From contig KB911981.1 of assembly GCA_000383715.1 (NCBI GenBank), positions 1-32,617 on the forward strand: a stretch of 32,617 bases of DNA, read 5' to 3'. A model generated the notes under the pieces. It had not been told where the DNA came from. It made no database searches and saw nothing but the letters and a program-made list of their open reading frames with translations. Source of the stretch: Verrucomicrobia bacterium SCGC AAA164-E04. Its GTDB lineage: Bacteria; Verrucomicrobiota; Verrucomicrobiia; Limisphaerales; AAA164-E04. The first letter of the stretch is position 1; each line of letters opens with the position of its first letter. Positions 9,420 to 17,646 of this stretch are shown piece by piece. Both the position numbers and the translations under genes were made by a program.

Positions 9420-10905
9420 TTTTGTTACGCTCAATAGTAGGAAATTGGAGTAGCCTTCCTGACATTTGAAGCTCCACAAGTAATTCCTCTTCAATACAAT
9501 AGCGATTGACCCCAAAATAATGTGGTCCTTTTTCTATAAGAAATTCTGATGTCATTCTCTCATTCTGCAATTGTAAATATTGAGCATTAGAAATACCCAC
9601 AGTTGCTAACCATTGAGAGCGATTTTTGATAAGGAATTTGTTTTCCCATCGATTGATAGATTCCTCAATAGATTGGTTATGACGAATACCTCTCTGTTTT
9701 GCCCACTGCCAGTGAAAACACGTTTGAGCCAAGCGCTGTATCATTACTTGCCCACCGGCTTCACTCAAAGGATTCTTAATTTTTTTACGCCACTCCACAA
9801 ATCCTTTGAAAAATTGCTTATGTGAATCAAAGTCGATTCCTACTTCTGATGGACAAATAGAGTGAATCCAAATCAACAAACCAGCTTGGCTTAGCGCTGT
9901 AATATATTCGGCTTTTGTCATGTTGTTGACTTTTAGCCACTGATCTATTTCCTTAATTCCCAATGTCTCACTGTGCTTTTTTTTGTATTCTTTAATAAAT
10001 TTTTCAATTGGAGGGTTTTCGAGGGACTCCGCCCACAGAAGAGTAAAAATTCTCGTATTAATCCTATGCCACTCATGACCAATACTTTCAGGATCTTTAC
10101 AAATGAATTTAATCAAGTCCTCTACCTTTGATTGCTGCCCACTAGGGGAAGAGAGCCTCCGGAAAAAGACTCGAGTGCAAGCATAATAATCGTCGCGCGC
10201 TGGAATTGGCCAAGAAGCCTCATTACTGTGAGAAGAAAATTTGTCGCTCGCCAAAATTTTAAGCGCTTGGACAGCATCCAAGGACTTGAGATTAACTAAT
10301 CTTTCGTGAAAAAAATTAAAAATTAAATCTTTTTTGCCTTCGATAAATTTGCACTCATTCAACTTATTTTTGATAGCTTGGCTTGTTCGCTCTAAGTAGC
10401 AGATACTTCGTATATTTTTAAGCAAAAGAGACGCTTCATTAGCGTTAATTAATCTCTCCATGCGCATGCGACCGAGAGTCTCACGCACATTAACTAACGG
10501 CACAGTCATCGGCAGATAATCAGACTCTTTGTCACCGTGCACTAGGGCCACTTCATCATCACCCTCGATGAGGCCGCTTTTGTACCATCCAAAAATCTTT
10601 CCCAGCCCAATCATGCCAAAGGGCTCCAACTCAGCAGCTCGAAGCGCTCCCATGCTGCACGCACCGTAGACAATTATCCCTGCGCGCAGGGCTTCTAATA
10701 TTTCACGGTGCCATATTGAAGGTGCCCCATGAAAAACACCATCAATAATGAGAATTTGTTTTAACCCTGCCCCAAGAATGTGGTAGACGTCTCCCATTTG
10801 AGCAGGTGGATAATAATCTGCAGGCAATATCCGCCGAGCCACCTCAATTGGTAGAGATGGGCCAAGGAAAACCGCCGTTGCATAGTTTGAGATTGTGCTT
10901 TCCAA
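9403..10905 (-). CDS. tfuA: TfuA-like YcaO partner protein
   Basis: The N-terminal ~200 residues match the TfuA-like core: FLGPSLP at 13-19, DGVFHGAPSIWHREILEAL at 55-73, and YGACSMGALRAAELEPFG at 80-97. Known TfuA proteins work with YcaO to put sulfur into a peptide backbone, as in thioviridamide and the methyl-CoM reductase glycine. At 500 residues it carries a ~290-residue, mostly helical C-terminal extension with no motif I recognise. The start is TTG at 10903-10905, because an in-frame TGA lies 18 bases upstream and the conserved FLGPS begins only 12 residues in. First gene of the export/YcaO operon; it overlaps YcaO by 17 bases. Confidence 0.9.
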   Translation of the reverse strand: MESTISNYATAVFLGPSLPIEVARRILPADYYPPAQMGDVYHILGAGLKQILIIDGVFHGAPSIWHREILEALRAGIIVYGACSMGALRAAELEPFGMIGLGKIFGWYKSGLIEGDDEVALVHGDKESDYLPMTVPLVNVRETLGRMRMERLINANEASLLLKNIRSICYLERTSQAIKNKLNECKFIEGKKDLIFNFFHERLVNLKSLDAVQALKILASDKFSSHSNEASWPIPARDDYYACTRVFFRRLSSPSGQQSKVEDLIKFICKDPESIGHEWHRINTRIFTLLWAESLENPPIEKFIKEYKKKHSETLGIKEIDQWLKVNNMTKAEYITALSQAGLLIWIHSICPSEVGIDFDSHKQFFKGFVEWRKKIKNPLSEAGGQVMIQRLAQTCFHWQWAKQRGIRHNQSIEESINRWENKFLIKNRSQWLATVGISNAQYLQLQNERMTSEFLIEKGPHYFGVNRYCIEEELLVELQMSGRLLQFPTIERNKNEFSK

Positions 10906-11567
10906 GGAAGATAGAATATGACATCAGGAAAGTTTAGAAAAGCATAATGTCTCTTCTCTATAACCCATTGGGCCAAGGGTTAATTTAATACGACGTTTCC
11001 AAATGGATTTTGATTTGATGGAGCGTTTGGCTTCAGCTACACACTGCTTCCTATCGCAACTTCTCAAACTACCATTGGCGCAGACAAAAATAATATAATT
11101 AAATGCAGCGCGTTGAATTTACTCTAGACAGCACAAAAGAAGGGCAAACTCAGCAAATTTTATTAATTCTAAAAAATCATTGCGGAGTTTCATGTAATGA
11201 CTCTGCTCATTTATATGCTAATCGATCTCAAGAGGACCGGTTTTGGGCTAATTTCCCCAAATGTTCAGGACCCAGCCTGCATATTATTGGATTTAGTGAG
11301 TCAATATCTATCTCGAAATGTAGCAGTGAAGTCTGGACCGGAGTGGCAATTAAGCAAAACGTACGAGTCATGCAAGGTGTAAAAGGTCATTCCATATAGT
11401 GACCTGAGCCCAAAAAAGTAGACATGGCAAAAGAAAAGAAATAGCTTCAATAAATCAAAACATGTCAAGTGTTGAGATGATTGCATAAAAAGTGGTCGTA
11501 CTTTTAGACCTATCGTCTTGAGCAATTAAGCAATTTGTATTACACTGTATTTTAATCTCACCTCTTT
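10906..11567. other. Divergent intergenic region, no convincing gene
   Basis: These 662 bases separate the minus-strand TfuA operon from the plus-strand oxygenase gene and should hold both promoters. Open frames exist (11103-11399 plus, 11301-11525 minus), but they overlap each other, have no recognisable domain or ribosome site, and look like chance frames or decayed DNA. Near 11400 the plus strand reads TGACCTGAGCCC then AAAAAAGTAGACATGG. This resembles the end of some IS3-family elements and is followed by a six-codon frame (MAKEKK, stop). It may be an IS remnant, but no second end is found. Confidence 0.5.
11518..11546 (+). promoter_or_regulatory. Possible sigma-70-like promoter for the 2OG oxygenase gene
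   Basis: TTGAGC and TACACT are separated by 17 bases and end 21 bases before the ATG at 11568. The -10 hexamer matches the consensus at only four of six positions, and promoters of this organism are unknown, so this is a weak call. Confidence 0.25.
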
Positions 11568-12272
11568 ATGGATGAATTAACCATGCCTTTTATTTACAAA
11601 AAAGGGGACCAGATGCTAACAGCGTCAAACGAAGTCCTTTTTTTGCGAACTATACCGCCAGAACAATGCGAAACTCTAAACCAGCAACTGGAAATTGAGG
11701 TCAAAAGGAATTGTAACCAGAAACAGCTAACAACCTATTGGCAAACTTCAGGAGACTGGCTAAACGGGACTACCGAACCTATTGAAAAATTACGTTCAAT
11801 TCTAAAAGATGCAATCAACCACTACCTAATCAATATTTTCAATCGCAATCATGCCCATTTGGATGGATTACGGTTATCAAAAAATTTCCGGCACGAATTA
11901 AAACTTTGGGGTTGGGGAGGAGGCAGTGTTGGTGAATCAAGCAATCCGCCGCATGTTCACAGAAACGCCCACCTCAGTGGTATTTACTATATCAAAGGTC
12001 TGTCTAAAACAGATGTTGACCCAACGGACTACTCAGGATGCGTTACCTTTATATTTGGAGACTCCGCACAAGAAGTCCTGATGGGCTCATATGCCGCCAC
12101 AAATCTTTTTCCTATCCATCCAATACCAGGAACCCTTGTAATATTTCCAAGTTTTCTTAGACATTTTGTTCATAGATTTCGATTCCGTCAATTTGAGAGA
12201 CTATATGTGTCCTTCAATTGCCAATTTGGCACTCCTTTAGAAGCAATGTCAGACCCGACGCGTAAACGATAA
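11568..12272 (+). CDS. 2OG-Fe(II) oxygenase-like protein
   Basis: A 234-residue protein resembling the stand-alone putative 2OG-Fe(II) oxygenase family. The iron-ligand region reads PHVHRNAHLSGIYYI (His129/His131/His135). The distal part reads GTLVIFPSFLRHFVHRFR, giving His199 or His202, and ERLYVSFN contains the presumed 2-oxoglutarate-binding Arg211. Such enzymes hydroxylate amino acids or peptides; in polytheonamide-type pathways a 2OG oxygenase hydroxylates core residues, which would fit here. It is alone on the plus strand and convergent with the SirB1-like gene 18 bases away. An ATG at 11583-11585 is an alternative start; neither has a clear ribosome site. That the target is the core peptide is inference. 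Confidence 0.8.
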   Translation: MDELTMPFIYKKGDQMLTASNEVLFLRTIPPEQCETLNQQLEIEVKRNCNQKQLTTYWQTSGDWLNGTTEPIEKLRSILKDAINHYLINIFNRNHAHLDGLRLSKNFRHELKLWGWGGGSVGESSNPPHVHRNAHLSGIYYIKGLSKTDVDPTDYSGCVTFIFGDSAQEVLMGSYAATNLFPIHPIPGTLVIFPSFLRHFVHRFRFRQFERLYVSFNCQFGTPLEAMSDPTRKR

Positions 12273-12290
12273 CAACAATAGAAAGTATAT

Positions 12291-13133
12291 TTAAAATTCA
12301 ATCGCTCCGGGAAAGGAATCTGCCAAAGCAGTTAAGTAATAAAGATTTTGTTTCATGTGTTTGTCCTGACCCGTTTGTTTGTACAATTGGTGAAGATTTC
12401 TGCAAATATGCATAAGAATCTGCCGGTTGGACAGAGAATCATGGTCGTCAACCTCAGTAGTGAATATTTTAAGATCTGAACCCTCATCATCAAGAATTCC
12501 TATCCATGAAGGGGCGCTGGGAGAGTGTAGACCTACCTTACCTTGGAACATAATAGCTTCAAGTTGAATGCCAAAGCGCTTAGCAGCGAGCATACAAATC
12601 ACGACTAAAAGATCACGATGCGCAATTTTATTTGTCAGGGCTTTGTCAATGTAAAGGTATGCAGAGTGTTCAGACCTAGTGACCTCTCTTACCGTAATAA
12701 ATTTTGTCAAGTAGTCATGAATATCCAGTAACACTTGCTCATACTTGGTATTTGCATGATGCGTGGATCCGTATTGAAGCAGCATATCATCGAAAAGTAT
12801 TTTCAAGGCAGATAAATTAATGGATGGATCAGCGCTTTTGGCAAAGAGCCAAAGTCCCGTTTCCAATTCAAGATCGCCTCGCCCCAAGCAAAAAACTAAC
12901 AAATCCTCATCAGCTCGCTTGAGTTCACAATATCGAAGAATCTCTCTTGCTCTCAATCGGATGAGCTTGTTGTCACTTAAAGTATGAGGCTGGAGCCATT
13001 TTTGCGCAGGTTTGCCAATACTTAAAAGAGTTTTCCTTATTTGATTATATATTTCAGGATCATCATCATCCAAAAGCCTGATCAGTGCATCCCGCTTCGA
13101 TTGAGGCCATTTCCCTTCAAAATTATCATTCAT
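12291..13133 (-). CDS. SirB1/transglutaminase-like protein with HEAT-like N-terminus
   Basis: From the ATG at 13131-13133 the protein has 280 residues. The N-terminal third looks like short HEAT-type helices (LIRLLDDDDPEIYNQIRKTL). The rest resembles the SirB1-type transglutaminase-like fold (SAYLYIDKALTNKIAH and LLVVICMLAAKRFGIQLEAI, then FQGKVGL). SirB1 proteins often lack the catalytic Cys, and I see no clear Cys-His-Asp triad here either, so it may be structural rather than catalytic. The frame extends upstream to 13292, but that would run 140 bases into the neighbouring gene, so the later start, 19 bases after its stop, is preferred. Last gene of the TolC operon. Role in the cluster unknown. 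Confidence 0.65.
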   Translation of the reverse strand: MNDNFEGKWPQSKRDALIRLLDDDDPEIYNQIRKTLLSIGKPAQKWLQPHTLSDNKLIRLRAREILRYCELKRADEDLLVFCLGRGDLELETGLWLFAKSADPSINLSALKILFDDMLLQYGSTHHANTKYEQVLLDIHDYLTKFITVREVTRSEHSAYLYIDKALTNKIAHRDLLVVICMLAAKRFGIQLEAIMFQGKVGLHSPSAPSWIGILDDEGSDLKIFTTEVDDHDSLSNRQILMHICRNLHQLYKQTGQDKHMKQNLYYLTALADSFPGAIEF

Positions 13134-13152
13134 TATTAATCTGCACAAAAAA

Positions 13153-14142
13153 TCACCGGTGTCGCAATCGACTCCACTGAGCAAGAGCCTCGATGCAATA
13201 AGCAGTGGTAATTTCAGAAGATCCAAACCAAACCCTATGTGGTTGAGGTGGTTCTGGTCCAGCATAATAAGCAATTGCAGGCCATTCTCCACTGCGAGAT
13301 TGTTCTTTTAGGACTTGCTCCAATAGTAAAATCTCAGCTTTGCTGTCAAATGTATTAAGTTTGCAAGTGACGCATAGAGCTAAAGCAGCACTTAATGGGC
13401 TTAGATTCTTTTTCGAGGCAAAAATATGATCTAATTTTGCGCGCAACAGTTTTTTCCAAAGGCCATCATCGTCAGGCGGAGAGACAATAGCGGCTCTAGA
13501 AAAAGCATAATAGAAGGCAAGATCTTCTAGATAATACCAATAAGATGAACTAACTTGATCTTTCTTTATTACCTCTAGCAACCCTTTCATTACTGATTTC
13601 GCAGCTGGATGGTCTCCTAGGTACCAAGCACAATTGCAATTTACAACAGAATCTACATCATTGATGGCATGAGGTTTATTTAGCCAAGTGTAGAACATCC
13701 CAGACTTATCTCGATTTTCCAAAATTCGCTGAATGTTTAGATTTGGGAAGAGGTCGTCGCCAGAATCGAAAAGTATTCTGCTCATAACAGCAGTGTCGTC
13801 CAGATCAGGAACAATTTCTTTGCCTGATTTTTCAGTCCAGTAACTCCATACACCTCCTTTCTGCATTTGAGATTTAATAAAAAAAAGAGCTTTTAACCTT
13901 AATCGAGCGGCTGTCGGATGTTTTAAGAAAGAAAGTGCATAATAAACGATGCCAGTAGCAAAAGGTGTGCTGTCAAAATCATTAGGACCAATCATCGATG
14001 GGTGACGGGTTATGTTGATGCAAAACTCACCGTCATCATGTTGCTTAGCTTTTAAGTAGTCTAAACCATCGAGCAAAGCTTTTTGAACTCTGCCATATAA
14101 TTGAGAGTCGTTGTCTAATTTTGAAGAATTGTTGGCTGCCAT
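13153..14142 (-). CDS. Squalene-cyclase/prenyltransferase-like alpha/alpha-toroid protein with DxDDT motif
   Basis: A 329-residue soluble protein with repeat motifs of the prenyltransferase/squalene-oxidase type: QHDDGEF at 34-40, QKGGVWSYW at 94-102, and QSRSGEWPA near the C-terminus followed by FGSSEITTAYCIEALAQW. Residues 113-117 read DLDDT, matching the DxDD acid motif of class II terpene cyclases. It is only about half the length of a squalene-hopene cyclase and has no membrane helix. It could be a single-barrel cyclase, a prenyl-binding protein or a non-catalytic toroid. It overlaps the end of the TolC gene by 28 bases, so it is translationally linked to an export component. What it does there is unknown. 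Confidence 0.75.
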   Translation of the reverse strand: MAANNSSKLDNDSQLYGRVQKALLDGLDYLKAKQHDDGEFCINITRHPSMIGPNDFDSTPFATGIVYYALSFLKHPTAARLRLKALFFIKSQMQKGGVWSYWTEKSGKEIVPDLDDTAVMSRILFDSGDDLFPNLNIQRILENRDKSGMFYTWLNKPHAINDVDSVVNCNCAWYLGDHPAAKSVMKGLLEVIKKDQVSSSYWYYLEDLAFYYAFSRAAIVSPPDDDGLWKKLLRAKLDHIFASKKNLSPLSAALALCVTCKLNTFDSKAEILLLEQVLKEQSRSGEWPAIAYYAGPEPPQPHRVWFGSSEITTAYCIEALAQWSRLRHR

Positions 14143-15878
14143 TCGACTTGACTAAAACCCAGCATCGTTCCTGTGGCTAAGGCGATATAAACTTTGGATA
14201 TTGCATAATCTGCAAGGGCTCTAACTTTTCTTGACTCAGCAAATGCCCAATTACTTGCGGCTTCCAAAACCTCGGTAGAAGTTCTTACCCCTTGAAGAAA
14301 TTGGTCCAATTCTGCTTCGTATGTGAGCTCTGCAGATTTAGATGCTGCATTAGCAGCGATAATTCTCTGCCAATCTCTTTCGAGCTGATCGACGGAATCG
14401 TAGATCTCTTTCCTAATCGAAAGCTCCGTCCTATCCTTAGAAGCGAGAAGACGCAGACGCTCCAATTTTGCCTGATCGCTACGTGCACGGGCAGCGCGAT
14501 TACCTAGAGGAAAGGTTACAGTGGCACCAATTGTATAGTCATCGAGACTTCTTTCAGGCCGGAAGATATTGTCAAACGCGGCACGCTCCTTCAAGGCCTG
14601 CCCTTGACGAACATATGAAAGTGCCAAATCGAGTTGCGGCAGGAGTCCGTTCTTTGCAAGGTTTGTGTTTATTTCATTTACTGTTAACTGAACTTGTAAA
14701 GTTGCCAACTCCATTCGATTTGTGACGGCAATTCCCATGAGCTTTGAAGGATCCAGCTTAATGCGCATGGGTTGCCACTGTGTTTCACATAAAATATGGG
14801 TTTTGGAATCAACCGTTAAAATCGACGAATTTATAATTTGCTTAAGTTTTCGCTCTCTCAGACGCAGATTAGTTTTGGCAACAACTACATTCTCGCGCCT
14901 GGCTAACATTCCCGAAATTGCACGATTTCTCTCTACGCGTGTTACTATACCATTTTTGATGAGTTTTTCTACGTTACTAAGCTGGAGTTCAGCCACTTTT
15001 AATTGCTCCTCCTGAACGAGCAATTCCCTTCTAGAAGCTTCCACTTCCCAATATGCAACTTCTAAGCTAGCAAGAGTCTGTATGATATTTAATTTGGCCT
15101 GAGACTCAGAAGCCTGTTGTTCGAGCCGGGCTATACGAATAGAGGCAGTGCTAGTTCTAATTCCAAAACCTCGAAGTAACGGCTGACTTAAATTTACGCC
15201 TATCTGGTCTTGATATGCCTTGGACTGAGCCTGATTATTGTAAGGGTTCAGTAACGATGTGCCTCCACCTGATATTCCAACATTTCCACCACCTGGCAAA
15301 GCTTGGTTAAGACTTGGCTGAACATCGTAAAATCCACCCATAGTGCCATCTTTGAAGTTGTCAGACCAAGATACAGAGTTCGAAAATGTTGCATCAAACC
15401 TTGCTTGCTCTACTGCTACGTTTTTTGCAGCTATTGCCGGCTGAATAACGCTGACTGAAATATCCAAATTGTTTTCGAGGGCCATTGCACGAGCATCTTC
15501 CAGAGAAAGTGACATAGATTGAACATTATTTTCTTTCTGATTACTCAATATTGTCGAATCATTCGCAGACATTTGATCGGGAGCATCTTGCTCACTATCT
15601 TTTTCGTTATTTGGTGCGACAGATTTTGCGAAATTCTCGTGGGCAGCGTTGTCATTCAGCTCGAGACTATTTTCTAAATCATCATCTTCGACTGGCTTGG
15701 GAGTCACCTCAGACAAAGATTCCAAGTCAATCCCCTTAACTTTAAAAAGTTGGTCGGAATTTAATTCACCTGATATGGAATCTTGACCGATTCTCCCCCC
15801 AATACACCCCGTAAGTATACAAAAGAGGAGGCCACAAGTTAAAAAGTGGACTAGACATTTGGATAACCTACAATTCAT
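14115..15878 (-). CDS. TolC-family outer-membrane factor (lipoprotein)
   Basis: From the ATG at 15876-15878 the protein has 587 residues. It starts with a lipoprotein signal peptide ending in the lipobox LTGC, then a ~110-residue Asp/Glu/Ser/Asn-rich linker, then the outer-membrane-factor domain: LEDARAMALENNLDISVS near the start, long helical pairs (ASLEVAYWEVEASRRELLVQ; LRERKLKQIINSS), and the second repeat toward the end. The start is supported by AGGA eight bases upstream; the frame also allows 15914, but that gives a poorer signal peptide. It should be the outer-membrane channel that meets the HlyD adaptor encoded at 6337-7626. First gene of a three-gene operon. The acidic linker is longer than in ordinary TolC proteins. 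Confidence 0.9.
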   Translation of the reverse strand: MNCRLSKCLVHFLTCGLLFCILTGCIGGRIGQDSISGELNSDQLFKVKGIDLESLSEVTPKPVEDDDLENSLELNDNAAHENFAKSVAPNNEKDSEQDAPDQMSANDSTILSNQKENNVQSMSLSLEDARAMALENNLDISVSVIQPAIAAKNVAVEQARFDATFSNSVSWSDNFKDGTMGGFYDVQPSLNQALPGGGNVGISGGGTSLLNPYNNQAQSKAYQDQIGVNLSQPLLRGFGIRTSTASIRIARLEQQASESQAKLNIIQTLASLEVAYWEVEASRRELLVQEEQLKVAELQLSNVEKLIKNGIVTRVERNRAISGMLARRENVVVAKTNLRLRERKLKQIINSSILTVDSKTHILCETQWQPMRIKLDPSKLMGIAVTNRMELATLQVQLTVNEINTNLAKNGLLPQLDLALSYVRQGQALKERAAFDNIFRPERSLDDYTIGATVTFPLGNRAARARSDQAKLERLRLLASKDRTELSIRKEIYDSVDQLERDWQRIIAANAASKSAELTYEAELDQFLQGVRTSTEVLEAASNWAFAESRKVRALADYAISKVYIALATGTMLGFSQVEWQPTILQN

Positions 15879-16013
15879 GACAAACTTCCTGATAAATAAA
15901 GACAATAGTCTCATTCAAAAGCAAAGAGCAATGCAAAACCACATCAAAACCGTTTAAACAAGTAATGGTAATCGAGCCGAGATTCCCTGAGTTCGGACTA
16001 TTACCGCTGTTTA

Positions 16014-17312
16014 ATGAATTCTTTAACTATTAATTCAAGAGTTTCATATATCTGGAACCGTCTGGCAATCTGCAAAGATCGCATAGGAATACCGGGTCTA
16101 GTAGCAGGGATCCTTATCGGAGATAAACAATTTTCCAAGGCTTTGGGTGTAGAGAACCTACAAACTAATAAGCAATGAAAACGGACTCACCTCTGAGAGT
16201 TGCTTCTCTGACCAAACCATTCAGTGCTACAGTGGTAGCTCGATTAGTAGGTGCCGGAAAATTCAGTTGGGAATTTTCCATTGGCGGAGACTATTAAAGA
16301 CTTGAACTTTCCGACTAGCTCAAACTTAACAAACATTACAGTGAGAGATGGCCCTGAGCATTCGCTCAGGGCTCGCAAACATGACTGAGCTCGGTACTAT
16401 AAACCACGAATTAGTAATTGTTTACTAGCTATGGCGGCAAAAGCCAAGCCTATGGCCAATCGAGGCACTAAATTTATTTACAACAACTTGATTTATGGCA
16501 CATCAGATCAAGCTGCGTGCCTTCAAGCGGGCATGAGTTGGCAGAACCTATTGGAAAATGAAGCAATTCGTAAACTTGGATTAGAATCAACAGCTTATTC
16601 AATAAATAAAGCTAAAAATCCTATTGGATACACACTCAGTAAAGGGATAATATCACCGGTTTTCAATCAACCATTAGCAGAGATCATAGAACCCTCCGCT
16701 GGACTAATCATAACAATGAATGATCTTCTAAATTGGGGGCAGAGTTGTATCGATAGCAATAGAGACGATCTTGTAAAAAAACCTTCCGTAAACCAAGAAC
16801 TATGGAAGGAGCATATCGAGATTGCCCCTGGACTTAAATATGGAATCGGTTTCCAACTGAGAAATTTTAATGGATGTTCTTTGGTTGAGCACTATGGAGG
16901 ATTGCCTGGATTTAGTTCTTACATGGCCTTGATGCCTGAGATCAAGATAGGCCTTTTCCTTGTAGCAAACTTCTTCCCAACCTCCATTTTATCTCAATCA
17001 GCAGGTTGGATCTTTGAGACGCTACTAAACAAATCATTTTGTGAACCTGCCGCATCTTCTGTGGATCCGGACTATGCTCAAAAATCTCAAGGAGAATACA
17101 TTGCTAATTATGGAATTTGGAAAAACGAAAAAGCCATCATTTCGAAATCGGATAAAAGTTTATTTTTGGCCTTACCAAACCAAGAAAAACAAGAAATCCA
17201 GTTTCAGAAATGTGATGATTGGAACCCTTTAGAGTTCGACACAAATACAACAGTCCGAATTGAGGGCACAAACAGCGGAAAGGCATCCTGCATAAGTTTA
17301 AGGCAAGGATAA
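16014..17312 (+). pseudogene. Serine beta-lactamase/DD-peptidase family protein, frameshifted
   Basis: Pieces of one class-C beta-lactamase-like protein (Pfam Beta-lactamase type) lie in order in different frames. From ATG 16014: IGIPGLVAGILIGDKQFSKA, then LGVENLQTNK, stopping at TGA 16176. From 16175 in another frame: SPLRVASLTKPFSATVVARL, with the SxxK nucleophile motif SLTK, stopping at TAA 16295. Then ITVRD and, after another shift, ALSIRSGLANMTELG. Finally a long open frame from 16431 to 17312 begins just before the YxN motif (FIYNNLIYG) and contains VEHYGGLPGFSSYM. At least three frame disruptions show the gene is dead. Homologues are carboxyl esterases, beta-lactamases, or D-amino-acid peptidases and esterases. 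The 293-codon frame alone would lack the nucleophile and should not be called an intact enzyme. Confidence 0.85.
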
Positions 17313-17365
17313 TTTCAGTTTAGACTGATTCGCGCCGGGACTCTCTCAAAGTTAATGGTCTAATG

Positions 17366-17368
17366 GTT
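17366..17368. repeat. Left copy of the 3-bp target duplication (GTT)
   Basis: GTT immediately precedes the left IS end and is repeated at 18528-18530 immediately after the right end. Three-base duplications are normal for IS3-family insertion. The match is short, but its exact placement against both TG...CA ends supports it. Confidence 0.65.
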
Positions 17369-17395
17369 TGAGGTGTTCTGGATTTTTGGACCAGT
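17369..17395 (+). repeat. IS3 element left inverted repeat
   Basis: 27 bp beginning TGAGGTGTTCTGG and ending GGACCAGT. It matches the reverse complement of 18501-18527 at 19 of 27 positions, with mismatches mainly in the middle. Confidence 0.8.
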
Positions 17396-17414
17396 TCATG
17401 AGAAAGTGAACACA

Positions 17415-17646
17415 ATGAATCGATCACCCAGGAAAAAGTATACCCCTGAGTTTAAACAGCAAGCAGTGGAACTGGTTCGTCTCGGAAAATCAGTCCCTGA
17501 AGTCGCTCAAGAATTAAACATTGGCGACGGCATTCTTTACGCGTGGGTATAAAAAACTCAAAATGCTTCTCAAATTGGAGAATGACATTTTAAAAAAGGC
17601 CGCAGTCATCCTAGGAACCAATCCCCAACCCAGAACCGCAAGATGA
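17415..17646 (+). pseudogene. IS3 OrfA remnant (helix-turn-helix protein)
   Basis: The ATG at 17415 opens with MNRSPRKKYTPEFKQQAVEL, a typical IS3 OrfA start, and continues through a helix-turn-helix region (VPEVAQELNIGDGILYAWV) to TAA at 17550. The expected C-terminal segment resumes in the next frame as LLKLENDILKKAAVILGTN and ends in a TGA that overlaps the OrfB ATG. The variable linker normally lying between these parts is missing, so a small deletion with a frameshift is likely. Confidence 0.85.

Noticed and set aside
9420-9515. Longer YcaO start giving 417 residues
   Set aside because: The extra 32 residues lie within the TfuA coding sequence and do not resemble the YcaO N-terminus; the ATG at 9417-9419 gives a usual length.
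11103-11525. Small genes in the divergent intergenic region
   Set aside because: Frames overlap on both strands, have no ribosome site and no recognisable sequence.
13134-13292. Longer start for the SirB1-like gene
   Set aside because: It would overlap the toroid gene by 140 bases; the ATG at 13131-13133 follows the toroid stop directly and keeps the family-like part.
15879-15914. Upstream ATG of the TolC-like gene
   Set aside because: AGGA eight bases before the ATG at 15876-15878 and the better lipoprotein signal peptide favour the later start.
16431-17312. Intact 293-residue beta-lactamase gene
   Set aside because: The SxxK nucleophile region lies upstream in other frames, so this is the tail of a pseudogene.
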